NCBI RefSeq assembly: GCF_014649955.1
Contig: NZ_BMUA01000047.1
Coordinates: 1 to 37,721, forward strand
Direction: 5' to 3'
Source of the DNA: Streptomyces violascens
GTDB taxonomy: Bacteria > Actinomycetota > Actinomycetes > Streptomycetales > Streptomycetaceae
DNA length: 37,721 bases
Shown here: in pieces, positions 30,849 to 37,721 of the stretch
Layout of the letters: the number at the start of each line of letters is the position of its first letter
How positions within the stretch are numbered: position 1 is the stretch's first letter
Position numbers and translations under genes: made by a program
Notes under the pieces: generated by a model
Told to the model about the DNA's origin: nothing
The model's database searches: none
What the model saw: only the letters and a program-made list of their open reading frames with translations

Positions 30849-31751
30849 GCCACCCACGAGGAGTACCAGCGCCACATCTTCAAGGACTTGGACACCGCGG
30901 TCCGTGAACGACGGGCGTGGGATGTCCGCTCCGGGATTCAGCAGGCCGCTTCACTGACCCGGCGTGGGGCCAGCGCCGAGGAGCACCGCATCCTGGCCGC
31001 GGCGCGTGCCTATCTGCGCGAGCACGACTATGCCGATCAGTCCCCGGCCCAGGCGGCCTTACGAAGGCAGCTGCACTACAAGCCGGTTCCGCCAGCCCCG
31101 AAGAGGCCGGAGCCCTCCAAAAGCAGGAAGCCGAACCGGGCAAAGGAGTCGGCAGCACGAGCCCGTGCCCTGCTGGAGCGGCTCGACCGCGAGAGCGACC
31201 TCCTTGCCGGCGATGAGCTGGCGCAGCTGGTGGAGGAGCTGACGCGGGCGGCGAACATCGCAGGCCCCAAACTCAGGGACCACGAGCGGGACCGGGTCGC
31301 CCGCTGGGGTCGCAAGGCGCGACAGCGGCGGTCGGCGAGCACCGCGGCAGCTAAGCCCCGTGCCCGCACGAAGCCCCCGGCAGCCGGGAAACCGGAGAGC
31401 CCCGCGAGCGTGAAGCTCGACCCGCTGGCCGCCGCGGTCAAGACCATCCTGCAGAAGGCAGCAGCGACCGGAACAACGCTCACCTGGCAGGAGATTCGCG
31501 CCCAACTCCCGCCCGGTCTGCCCACCCTCGACCGGAGCCAGCAAACTGGTGTGCTCATCAAGATCGACCGGAGCCGAGAGGGGGCTGCGCCCTTGCTGTC
31601 CGCGCTGGTCACGGGGGCCGATCACGACATGCATCCGGCCTACCCCCGGATAGCGGCTGCTGTCGGCCGCCCGCGGCCGCGGGGAGATCTTGAAGCGGTG
31701 GCGCAGTGGGCTGTCGAGGTCTCCCGGTTCAAACGGGCCAGCAGGCCGTAG
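30849..31751 (+). pseudogene. CoiA-like gene, 3' part (300 codons)
   Basis: Continues in frame from the 5' part once the IS and one CTAG copy are removed: WL joins ATHEEYQRHIFKDLD. Contains a helical, basic region (PKRPEPSKSRKPNRAKESAA), a Leu-rich coiled coil (ARALLERLDRESDLLAGDEL) and a C-terminal module (DMHPAYPRIAAAVGRP, then DLEAVAQWAVEVSRFKR). A TTG at 30888 could start a shorter protein, but no ribosome site supports it. Confidence 0.75.
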
Positions 31752-32046
31752 GGACGCCCAGAGGACCAGAGGCCGGTCGCCGGCGACTGAACGTCCGGAC
31801 GCCGCATGGGGTTCTGGCGACCGGAGCCCGTCCACCTCCACCCCCTCAACAACCGTGCGGGCCGCGGCTGCTGGCGTCGCCTGGTAGGCGGTTGGGTGAG
31901 CCTTCTGGACGTGCGGTCTACAGTGCGCGAAGCGTCAGTTCGACGGACGTGATCAGAAACAATCCGGTGCGATAGGGAGTGGCCTCGTCCGGACTCAAGG
32001 AGGCCCGCTCGACGGTCTCAGCGAGCGCGCCGAGGTAGAGAGAGAG
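31752..32046. other. Gap between the CoiA-like gene and the ABC operon
   Basis: 295 bases without a convincing reading frame. It separates convergent transcripts; the ABC operon terminator follows at 32047. Confidence 0.4.
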
Positions 32047-32074
32047 GCGGGGCCGCGCCGATGCGCGGCCCCGC
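32047..32074. terminator. Terminator of the ABC/kinase operon
   Basis: 12-bp perfect arms GCGGGGCCGCGC and GCGCGGCCCCGC with a 4-base loop, 27 bases past the stop of the gene at 32101. Confidence 0.75.
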
Positions 32075-32100
32075 GATGAGAGTGCGATGACCCGGAAGGT

Positions 32101-34044
32101 TCAGCGGTCCTGGGCGAGGGCGTACAGCTCCCCGAGCAAACTCCCCTCGGTGGCGATGAGTTCGTCGAATGTCCCCTGCTCGCGCACGGTGCCCTGGTCG
32201 AGAACGATGACCCGGTCTGCCATCCGGACGTTGTCGAGCCGGTGCGTCACGACCACGGTGATCCGGTCCGGGGCCATGGCGCGGAGTTCCTTGAAAATCT
32301 GGTGTTCTCCGCGGGCGTCCATCTCGCTGGTCGGCTCGTCCAGGACGAGCACGGCCGGCTCCCTGTACATCGCCCGCGCGCAAGCCAACCTCTGCCACTG
32401 CCCGCCGGACAACTCGTGGCCGCCCCAGACCGACCGGGCGAGCAACGTCTGCAGCTCATCGGGGAGTTCGCGCAGGGCCTTGGTCATGCCGACCCGCTCG
32501 ACTGCGCCCCAGATCCGCTGATCGCCGTATTCTCGGGGCTGGCCGAGGGTGACGTTCTCCCGGGCGGCGAGGGGCCAATGTCCATTTTTCTGCGGGACTA
32601 GGCCGACGTGTTGCCACACCGTCTCCGCGTCAGCGCCGGCCAAGTCGGTGGCGTCCCAGAGCACCCTGCCGTCGGTGGGAACCGTGAGTCCGGTGAGCAT
32701 GCGAATGAGCGTGGACTTGCCGGCGCCATTTTCTCCGACGAGTGCGACTACTTCGCCCCGGTTCAGAGTGAGCGTGATCGGCTGTACGGACGGGATCTCC
32801 TTGCTCGGGTAGGTGTAGGAGGCGCCGTCCAGCCGGATCTGCCGCGGAGGCTTGGCCTGTACGCTGCCGCGCGCGGTGGTCATGGCGCGGACCTCGTCGA
32901 TGAATTCGTAGTAGTCGGAGAGGTAGAGCCCGTGGTGGAACATCACCGTCGAGTACCGGATGATCGAGTTCAGCGCCCGGCCGGCGGTCTGGGAGGCGAC
33001 GACGGCGGTACCCGCGAGGGCCGTGCTCATGGCGCCGACTAGCACCAGGGCGGCCAGCGAGGCCCACATGCCGAGGGTGAACAGGCCGCCGAGGCAGGCG
33101 GCGAGGAGCGTGATCCGTAGATACGGCCGGGCCCCAGCAACCTCCCTCGACTCGACGCGATCACACATACTTCTGTACCAAAAGTGGAGATATGGGCGCA
33201 TGGTGTTGGCGCGGAGTTCGTCGGCGAGCTCGGACGTGGTCAGCCACCACCGCATCATTCCGCGGACATTGCGGGCGGAGATCGTCTGGTCGTGGACCCG
33301 GTAGTCGACCCGTGCGGCGATCACCCCGCCCATGCCGCGGGGAAGGACGGACAGCAGCAACACCCCCAGCAGCGCGGGATGCAAGGAGGTGAGGACCGTA
33401 GCCGCGGACAGCAGCTGCACGAGCCCGTTCGTGAGGGTCTTGGCGTCGTCGGCGAGGTCGACCGCGCGCAGCGCGCCGATCTCCGCGGCCTGACTGCGAT
33501 CCCCGAACCCCGGTGCGTCGTAGGCGGCGAGCTCGGCCCGCATATGGAGATCGACCAGCTGGAGGTCCGCGGCTGAGGCGATCTTGGGGTTCAGGCGCCG
33601 GGTCGCCCAGTCCGCGAGGATCCACAGGGCCGCTCCGGTGGCCATCGCGACGACGGCAACGGTCAGCGCCGGCCACGCGTGGGCCAGGCCCTGGCGGGGG
33701 TCGGAGACCATGAGCTGCGGCAGGGCCTTGGCGACGGCGGCGAGCATCACGGCCGTGCCCAGGCCGGACAGCAGCTGGCACACGACGATCGTCAGCGCCA
33801 TGCGCCGGTCGACGCTCCAGGCCAGGCGGGCCGTCTGGATCAGGGCCGCGGGGATGCGGCGGGCCATGTCCCACAGGCTCGCGTCGTCCATCGCCCGCCG
33901 GTGCTTGCGCCCGTTGTAGTCGAGCTCCGGTGGCGCTGAGGGCTGCGGAGCACCCGACCGGGCCGCCGGGAGGGACACCGCCTCGCCGCCGAGGTTGGCT
34001 TCGTCGACGGCCGGGGCGTCGGTCTTGTCGTGTGGTGCGGTCAT
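32101..34044 (-). CDS. ABC transporter, fused permease and ATPase, 647 aa
   Basis: The N-terminal 60 residues are hydrophilic; five or six hydrophobic segments follow to about residue 380 (MALTIVVCQLLSGLGTAVML and ILLAACLGGLFTLG type stretches); then the ATPase domain with Walker A GENGAGKS, signature LSGGQ, Walker B VLVLDEPTS and the switch His in VVVTHRL. This is a half-transporter that would act as a dimer and most likely exports its substrate. The ATG overlaps the kinase stop (ATGA). The small peptide and kinase genes upstream suggest export of a peptide or a modified metabolite. Confidence 0.85.
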   Translation of the reverse strand: MTAPHDKTDAPAVDEANLGGEAVSLPAARSGAPQPSAPPELDYNGRKHRRAMDDASLWDMARRIPAALIQTARLAWSVDRRMALTIVVCQLLSGLGTAVMLAAVAKALPQLMVSDPRQGLAHAWPALTVAVVAMATGAALWILADWATRRLNPKIASAADLQLVDLHMRAELAAYDAPGFGDRSQAAEIGALRAVDLADDAKTLTNGLVQLLSAATVLTSLHPALLGVLLLSVLPRGMGGVIAARVDYRVHDQTISARNVRGMMRWWLTTSELADELRANTMRPYLHFWYRSMCDRVESREVAGARPYLRITLLAACLGGLFTLGMWASLAALVLVGAMSTALAGTAVVASQTAGRALNSIIRYSTVMFHHGLYLSDYYEFIDEVRAMTTARGSVQAKPPRQIRLDGASYTYPSKEIPSVQPITLTLNRGEVVALVGENGAGKSTLIRMLTGLTVPTDGRVLWDATDLAGADAETVWQHVGLVPQKNGHWPLAARENVTLGQPREYGDQRIWGAVERVGMTKALRELPDELQTLLARSVWGGHELSGGQWQRLACARAMYREPAVLVLDEPTSEMDARGEHQIFKELRAMAPDRITVVVTHRLDNVRMADRVIVLDQGTVREQGTFDELIATEGSLLGELYALAQDR

Positions 34045-34931
34045 GCGAACACCCCCGCCATCAGCCGGTCCAGGGTGCGCCGTCCGCGTGCGGTGACCTG
34101 CGGGTCGTCGTGGTCTGGTCCCCAGACCAGACAGCTCACCGCGTCGATCGCCGCGAGGCACGTCAGGGCGCGCTGCTCCTCGACGGTGAGGCTTCGCCCG
34201 TAGCCCTGGAGGCAGGCGGCCCGCAGGTCGGGCCGATCCGTCCAGGTGGCGCAGGCCATCAGCACGAAGTCCTGCACGGCGGCCGCGAACCGGGATCGTT
34301 CGAAGTCGATCCACGCGGCCTGCTGCCGGGCTGTCCACCACATCAGGTTGCGCTCCCACGCGTCGCCGTGGATGTACGCGAGCGGCAACGGCGGCAGGGT
34401 CCGAAGCTGCTCGGCCAGGTCGCGCACCAGCTTCTGCTCCGGCGTGGTCAGCCGGTCCCCGGCCTTCGCCAGGTGTCCCTCGGCGCCCTCGGCCGCGGCC
34501 TGTAGTGCCTGCTCCGCTTCGGCTCGTCGAGGTCCGGACAGATCACCGGCCGCGTGGAGGCGGGCCAACAGGGCGCCGGCGTGCCGGTGTGCGCGGGCTT
34601 CCTCCGCGGGGGAGAGCTTCAGCTGCTTGAGGGGCCGTCCGGGGACGGCGGTCAGGAGCAGTGCCAGATGCTCCGGGCTCGAGTCGCGCAGCTGCGGTGC
34701 GCCTTCGTAGCCGAGTGCCGGTGCAGTGGCTCTGAGGGCGAACGTCTCGCGCTCGTACATGACCGGGTTCGGCGCGATCTTCAGGTAGAAGTCGACGCCG
34801 TTGGGCAGGGAGAGGTGCCAGACGCGGGAGTTGCTTCTGTCGTGTGAGGCGTCCCGGGCCACGGGGCGGGCGTCGAGGCCCCGGCTGGCCCACGCAAGCA
34901 GGGCGGGGGACAGGGTGGTCGAGTTGGTCAT
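34041..34931 (-). CDS. APH-type phosphotransferase, 296 aa
   Basis: Kinase motifs of the aminoglycoside/choline kinase-like fold: ATP-binding Lys in FYLKIAP (K51), the catalytic loop HGDAWERN (H188-N195) and the metal-binding Asp in WIDFERS (D209). Full-length for the family. The ATG at 34931 overlaps the stop of the 50-aa gene. The long open frame upstream is not coding. It may phosphorylate the molecule handled by the ABC protein or confer self-protection; the substrate cannot be read from sequence. Confidence 0.8.
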   Translation of the reverse strand: MTNSTTLSPALLAWASRGLDARPVARDASHDRSNSRVWHLSLPNGVDFYLKIAPNPVMYERETFALRATAPALGYEGAPQLRDSSPEHLALLLTAVPGRPLKQLKLSPAEEARAHRHAGALLARLHAAGDLSGPRRAEAEQALQAAAEGAEGHLAKAGDRLTTPEQKLVRDLAEQLRTLPPLPLAYIHGDAWERNLMWWTARQQAAWIDFERSRFAAAVQDFVLMACATWTDRPDLRAACLQGYGRSLTVEEQRALTCLAAIDAVSCLVWGPDHDDPQVTARGRRTLDRLMAGVFA

Positions 34932-35080
34932 GCCCCCCACCCCGATGACGGTCGTGATGCGGCGGCGAACAGGACGCGGCGGACGTCGACGGGGCGTCGG
35001 AATGCGAGGGCCTCGACGGCCGCAGCAGGAGGGTTGTCGAACACAGGGTGAAGGGTGACCAGCACGCGGACGGGATTCAC
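34928..35080 (-). CDS. Small peptide, 50 aa, first gene of the kinase/ABC operon
   Basis: GTG with GAGGAGA four bases upstream; the stop overlaps the kinase start (ATGA). It reads VNPVRVLVTLHPVFDNPPAA at the start and is hydrophobic then basic. A ribosomal peptide precursor is conceivable given its place before a kinase and an exporter, but no known leader or core motif is visible. It could equally be a short regulatory or vestigial protein. Confidence 0.55.
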   Translation of the reverse strand: MNPVRVLVTLHPVFDNPPAAAVEALAFRRPVDVRRVLFAAASRPSSGWGA

Positions 35081-35712
35081 GGTTTCTCCTCGGTTGCGGA
35101 AAGGGATAGAGCACCCGGACAACGCACCTGATCACAGGGCCGATACGGGCAGCCTGGGGCGACGAGTCGATTGAAGGTTCGACGCCAGGGCGCGGACGGC
35201 AGGCGCCGTCAGCCTCGGCGGCCGCTCTCGCTTCGTTCGATTCATACGTACGGGGAATGCGGCGGGACCGTCGCCCGAGCGGCGGACTGCATGACGCGTC
35301 GGCAGCACCCGGCTCCTTCGGTGTGGTGTGGCTGTGCTCTGCGGAGGGACCCTCGTCCACGCCACTGACAATCGGCGGTGGCCGGCACCGTGATCCGGTC
35401 ATCCCTGCTCAGAGCCACAGCAGGACGTCCGCTGTGCGGGAGAGGTCGTTGACCTGGCGTGATGCCGGGAGAAAGGATTCTCGAACGCACCTGCGCGGCC
35501 CGGGATTTGGCGCCTGCGAAAGTGGCTCAATCTGGTTCGCGGCCGGGTGAGCACCCGGAGCGTCACGCCCTGAGCGACCGCGACGGCGGCTATCGTCAGC
35601 ACCTTCGACGCGGTCGTAGGCGCGACGCTGGTCAACCACGCGTCAGGCAGCTGACCCCGCTCCGGCAAGGGCCGAGCCGCTCCCGTGAGACTGACGTACA
35701 CCGACGACGCCG
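35081..35712. other. Gap, no supported gene
   Basis: 632 bases upstream of the kinase/ABC operon, presumably holding its promoter. Both strands have open frames, but none has a ribosome site and consistent codon use. A minus-strand reading ending DLSRTADVLLWL near 35409 may be a gene remnant. Confidence 0.4.
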
Positions 35713-36138
35713 ATGTTCACCGCCCGCCTCGTCCGGGAGAGGTTGCGTGCCGAAAACCTGCGGGCGCCCTGGCGCGCGGCGGACGCGGTCCTGCGGCGCC
35801 GTCGGCGGTCCGCGGAGCGCTTTGCGCGGCGGGAGGCGCTTTCGGCCCCGAGAGGTGGAGGCGTGGACGCTGACGGTTCCGGTGGGCTTGAAAGACAGAG
35901 CGCCGTCCCGGCGGAGGCCAGAACGGCGGACTGCGCGTTCAACGAGGGCTTCTCGGCGGGCGGTTGGAAGTCAGAAACTGCCCGGAGGTGTGTCCTTGTC
36001 GCGATCTTCCAGGCGGCTGCAGGTCAGCCGGTCATGGAGCGCCTGCTGACTGGCCCCCTGCCGGCCGTGAAGCCGCTTGACCTGGAGGAACTGCCCTGCG
36101 TGGAGCTGATGGAGCTGTCGTCCTTGCTGCGTCCGTAG
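35713..36138 (+). CDS. Doubtful protein, 141 aa
   Basis: The first 45 codons (FTARLVRERLRAENLRAP, then Arg-rich) have good actinobacterial codon use; the middle is poor. The last 34 codons could form a separate small peptide starting at an internal ATG (MERLLTGPLPAVKPLDLEEL). No ribosome site at either start. The 3' end is antisense to the small gene at 36024-36143, and at most one of the two is likely to be real. Confidence 0.25.
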   Translation: MFTARLVRERLRAENLRAPWRAADAVLRRRRRSAERFARREALSAPRGGGVDADGSGGLERQSAVPAEARTADCAFNEGFSAGGWKSETARRCVLVAIFQAAAGQPVMERLLTGPLPAVKPLDLEELPCVELMELSSLLRP

Positions 36139-36143
36139 CTCAT
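36024..36143 (-). CDS. Possible small Ser-rich protein, 39 aa
   Basis: The ATG overlaps the stop of the 53-aa gene (TGATG), the coupling pattern used throughout this replicon. The peptide is Ser/Arg/Gly-rich (SYGRSKDDSSISSTQGSSSR). Antisense to the end of the doubtful gene at 35713. Unknown function. Confidence 0.4.
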   Translation of the reverse strand: MSYGRSKDDSSISSTQGSSSRSSGFTAGRGPVSRRSMTG

Positions 36144-36304
36144 CAGGCCGCTCCGGTCAGGGAGGTGACGGGGGAGGCGGAGGTGCTCACGCTCTCCCGG
36201 CTGAGGCGGGTGGCAGCGGAGCGGGCGTTCTCGGCGCCCTGCGCGGCGGCGTTGATGCGCGAGAGGCGGCGTTCGAAGTCGCGGGCGCGGGTACGGTTGG
36301 CCAT
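36143..36304 (-). CDS. Small basic helical protein, 53 aa
   Basis: ATG with GGAG nine bases upstream. Sequence begins MANRTRARDFERRLSRINAA and is helical with a Ser/Thr-rich end. Preceded by a GGCCCTGG-type hairpin (36350-36385) like that before the small gene at 25596. Too short for a family call. Confidence 0.6.
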   Translation of the reverse strand: MANRTRARDFERRLSRINAAAQGAENARSAATRLSRESVSTSASPVTSLTGAA

Positions 36305-36349
36305 GCTGCTGAGCTCCTACCGGTTCGTGGTCTGTGGCTCGGTCGGCGA

Positions 36350-36385
36350 GGCCCTGGCCAGGTGCTGAAGACACCGGCCAGGGCC
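36350..36385. terminator. Hairpin upstream of the 53-aa gene
   Basis: 10-bp arms GGCCCTGGCC and GGCCAGGGCC extended by four pairs past a bulged base. Probably ends the transcript of the gene at 36527; resembles 25674-25706 in sequence. Confidence 0.55.
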
Positions 36386-36526
36386 GTTTCGGTGGTGGCG
36401 GCGGACCCGGAGAGCCGGCCCGGATCGGACCTGCTTCGCGGGGCTGCGGGCCCGAGTGAAGGCGCCCCTGTCGAGGAGCGCGCCCATCGCCCGCGCCGCC
36501 GGCGGACGAGGCCCGGCGATCAGTGA

Positions 36527-36763
36527 TCAGTGACCGTGACGGTGCTCGGGGTCGGCGAGGCCGGCGAGCAGCACTCCTTCGAGTGCAGCGACGTCCGCCG
36601 CCAGAAGGGTCAGAAGGGTGCGGATGTAAACGGTGTCCGATTGATCAGGTCCGAGGCTTAACTCCGGTAAGTCCTCCGCCGAGGCCAGGAGTTGACGGAT
36701 GAGGTTTGTGCGGCGTTCGGCCAGTTCCGCCAGTTTGGCCAGGCGCTCAATGCCAGCGGGCAC
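36527..36763 (-). CDS. Small helical protein, 78 aa
   Basis: GTG with GAGGAG six bases upstream. Leu/Ala-rich helices with heptad spacing (GIERLAKLAELAERRTNLIR, then RTLLTLLAADVAALEGVLL) predict a helical hairpin or coiled coil; the tail HRHGH could bind metal. Unknown function. Confidence 0.65.
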   Translation of the reverse strand: MPAGIERLAKLAELAERRTNLIRQLLASAEDLPELSLGPDQSDTVYIRTLLTLLAADVAALEGVLLAGLADPEHRHGH

Positions 36764-36831
36764 GGGGCTCTCCTCTCTGCTGTTCGTGCGATGGGGGTTT
36801 CAGGGGGTGGCCGTGCGGTGTTGTTCCGAAT

Positions 36832-36859
36832 GCCGCACGGGAGGCGTCTCCCGTGCGGC
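36832..36859 (-). terminator. Terminator of the secreted protein gene
   Basis: 11-bp perfect arms GCCGCACGGGA and TCCCGTGCGGC with a 6-base loop, 60 bases past the stop at 36920. Confidence 0.65.
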
Positions 36860-36919
36860 CGGCCCGTGGCCGACACCCGCGTAAGTGCGGGGCCGGGCAG
36901 GAAGGTTGGGCGTGAGGGA

Positions 36920-37480
36920 TCAGCCGCAGGCGATACGGCTCGGGTCCGAGGTCGCCGCGATCTTCACGTAACCGACGTACGGGCCCCAGCCACTGTGGCC
37001 ACTGGTGGTCTGCTCGACCTTGACCAGGTTCGGGTTGCTGGGGTGGCAGGCGATGATCCGTGCGCGGTCGCCCTCGCCCATGAGGCCCTTGACGGAGCCG
37101 TCGGCGTCGCGGAGGAAGAGCCCGCCGGTACCCGGAGCGGGCGCCGTGGTGCCGGAGGGGACACTCGGCCGCTTGACGGTGCCCGGGTACTCCGTGACCG
37201 TCGTCTTCTCCCGCTGGCCGGTGATCGGGTTGGTGTCGGTCGTGTAGCTGCGGGTCGGCTTGTTCGAGGTGCCCCCGTTGCCGCGCTTGATGACGTCCGG
37301 GTACTCCGTGATCGTCGCCGTCTCCTTCTCGCCGGTGACCGGGTTGGTGCGCTCCTCGGTATAGGTGCGGACCGGCTTGCCGGGGTCGGTGGTCTCGGCC
37401 TGCGCGGTGGCGGAGAGCAGTCCGAGCATTCCGGCGGCTGCGGCGGCCGTGAGGGTGAAGCGCTTGCTGGTGCGGTTCAT
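36920..37480 (-). CDS. Secreted protein with two repeats and an SH3-like domain, 186 aa
   Basis: ATG with GGAG seven bases upstream; a Sec signal peptide (basic start, TAAAAAGMLGLLS core, cleavage after AQA). Two tandem units of about 30 residues follow, each of the form Y-T-x-x-x-N-P-(V/I)-T-G-x-x-x, T-x-T-E-Y-P and V/I-K-R. The C-terminal 60 residues look like a bacterial SH3 domain (GLFLRDADGSVKGLMGEGD, then ARIIACHPSNPNLVKVE), which often binds cell wall. Nearest gene to the right end. A role at the cell surface during mycelial contact is possible. Confidence 0.75.
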   Translation of the reverse strand: MNRTSKRFTLTAAAAAGMLGLLSATAQAETTDPGKPVRTYTEERTNPVTGEKETATITEYPDVIKRGNGGTSNKPTRSYTTDTNPITGQREKTTVTEYPGTVKRPSVPSGTTAPAPGTGGLFLRDADGSVKGLMGEGDRARIIACHPSNPNLVKVEQTTSGHSGWGPYVGYVKIAATSDPSRIACG

Positions 37481-37657
37481 CGGTGGAGCTCCTCGGTTCG
37501 TGAGGTTGATCGGGCTCGCCCGCGGCCGGCGCTGAAGACGCCGGGCGGGGCGGATGAGCGGAGGGGTACGCCTCCTCGCGTCGTGCGGCGGTGCTGTGGG
37601 CCGCTCTGATGGGTTCGAGGGCATGGCGAATTCGGCCTGTTCGAGGCGGAGGTGGCG

Positions 37658-37721
37658 CGGCCGGGTGTCGGACCGCAGCGAAGATTTCAGCGGGCAGGCC
37701 CCTGACCTGGGCGCTGAAATC
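37658..37721. repeat. Right terminal inverted repeat (putative telomere)
   Basis: Inverse copy of bases 1-64 with one mismatch; the last 39 bases form the same hairpin. Bases 37481-37657 hold no gene. Confidence 0.8.

Noticed and set aside
34932..35402. N-terminal extension of the APH-type kinase to 453 aa
   Set aside because: The kinase domain is complete from 34931; the upstream reading overlaps the 50-aa gene and has no ribosome site or protein-like composition.
36024..36138. Plus-strand 34-aa peptide (MERLLTGPLP start) as a lanthipeptide-type precursor
   Set aside because: No ribosome site, no modification enzyme next to it and no core motif; the opposite strand carries a coupled small gene.

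Overview
The window is a GC-rich (about 70 percent) actinobacterial replicon, most likely a complete linear conjugative plasmid of Streptomyces. The two ends are inverted copies of each other: bases 1-64 match the reverse complement of bases 37658-37721 with one mismatch, and each end folds into a terminal hairpin. No integrase, phage structural gene, tRNA or rRNA gene is visible. I recognise no replication initiator and no Tap/Tpg-type telomere protein, so the replication genes are either unfamiliar or supplied in trans.

Layout. (1) 196-5892, minus strand: an operon of small Cys-rich proteins, hypothetical proteins and two unlike PP-loop (PAPS-reductase-like) enzymes, read from the promoter cassette at 5945-5995. 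(2) 6087-12566, minus strand: a second accessory block with a Cys-rich protein, a P-loop ATPase, an HTH protein, a von Willebrand A protein, a DUF6884-like protein and a winged-helix/zinc protein. It is read from cassettes at 8611-8661, 11542-11592 and 12634-12684. (3) 12746-17689, plus strand: hypothetical proteins, a lipoprotein, a three-segment membrane protein and a chain of overlapping small genes, closed by a strong terminator at 17733-17767. (4) 17791-25596, minus strand: the transfer region, with an FtsK/TraB-type DNA translocase, several membrane proteins, a DUF2637-type membrane protein with a C-terminal HTH, and small overlapping genes. (5) 25945-27504: three palindromic operators, a divergent GntR/HutC regulator and a GNAT acetyltransferase. 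(6) 27554-31751: a small minus-strand pair and a CoiA-like gene split by an IS5-family element that carries an extra gene. (7) 32101-35080, minus strand: a short peptide, an APH-type kinase and an ABC exporter in overlapping order. (8) 36024-37480: small genes and a secreted SH3-like protein beside the right end.

How the parts work together. The GntR protein probably silences the transfer operon: two operators bracket a good minus-strand promoter (TTGACG, 17 bp, TACGGT), and a third sits just ahead of the regulator's own gene. The accessory operons share a separate control element. Four promoters carry a GACCC box at a fixed distance from the -35, and in three of them an inverted GGGTC closes a cassette of exactly 51 bp. 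The most striking feature is a 612-bp tract inside the DUF2637 gene holding 33 exact copies of TTCACG/CGTGAA. The motif is kept in different reading frames, which points to selection on the DNA. It may be a transfer (clt-like), partition or silencing site read by the HTH of the same protein or by the winged helix of the translocase.
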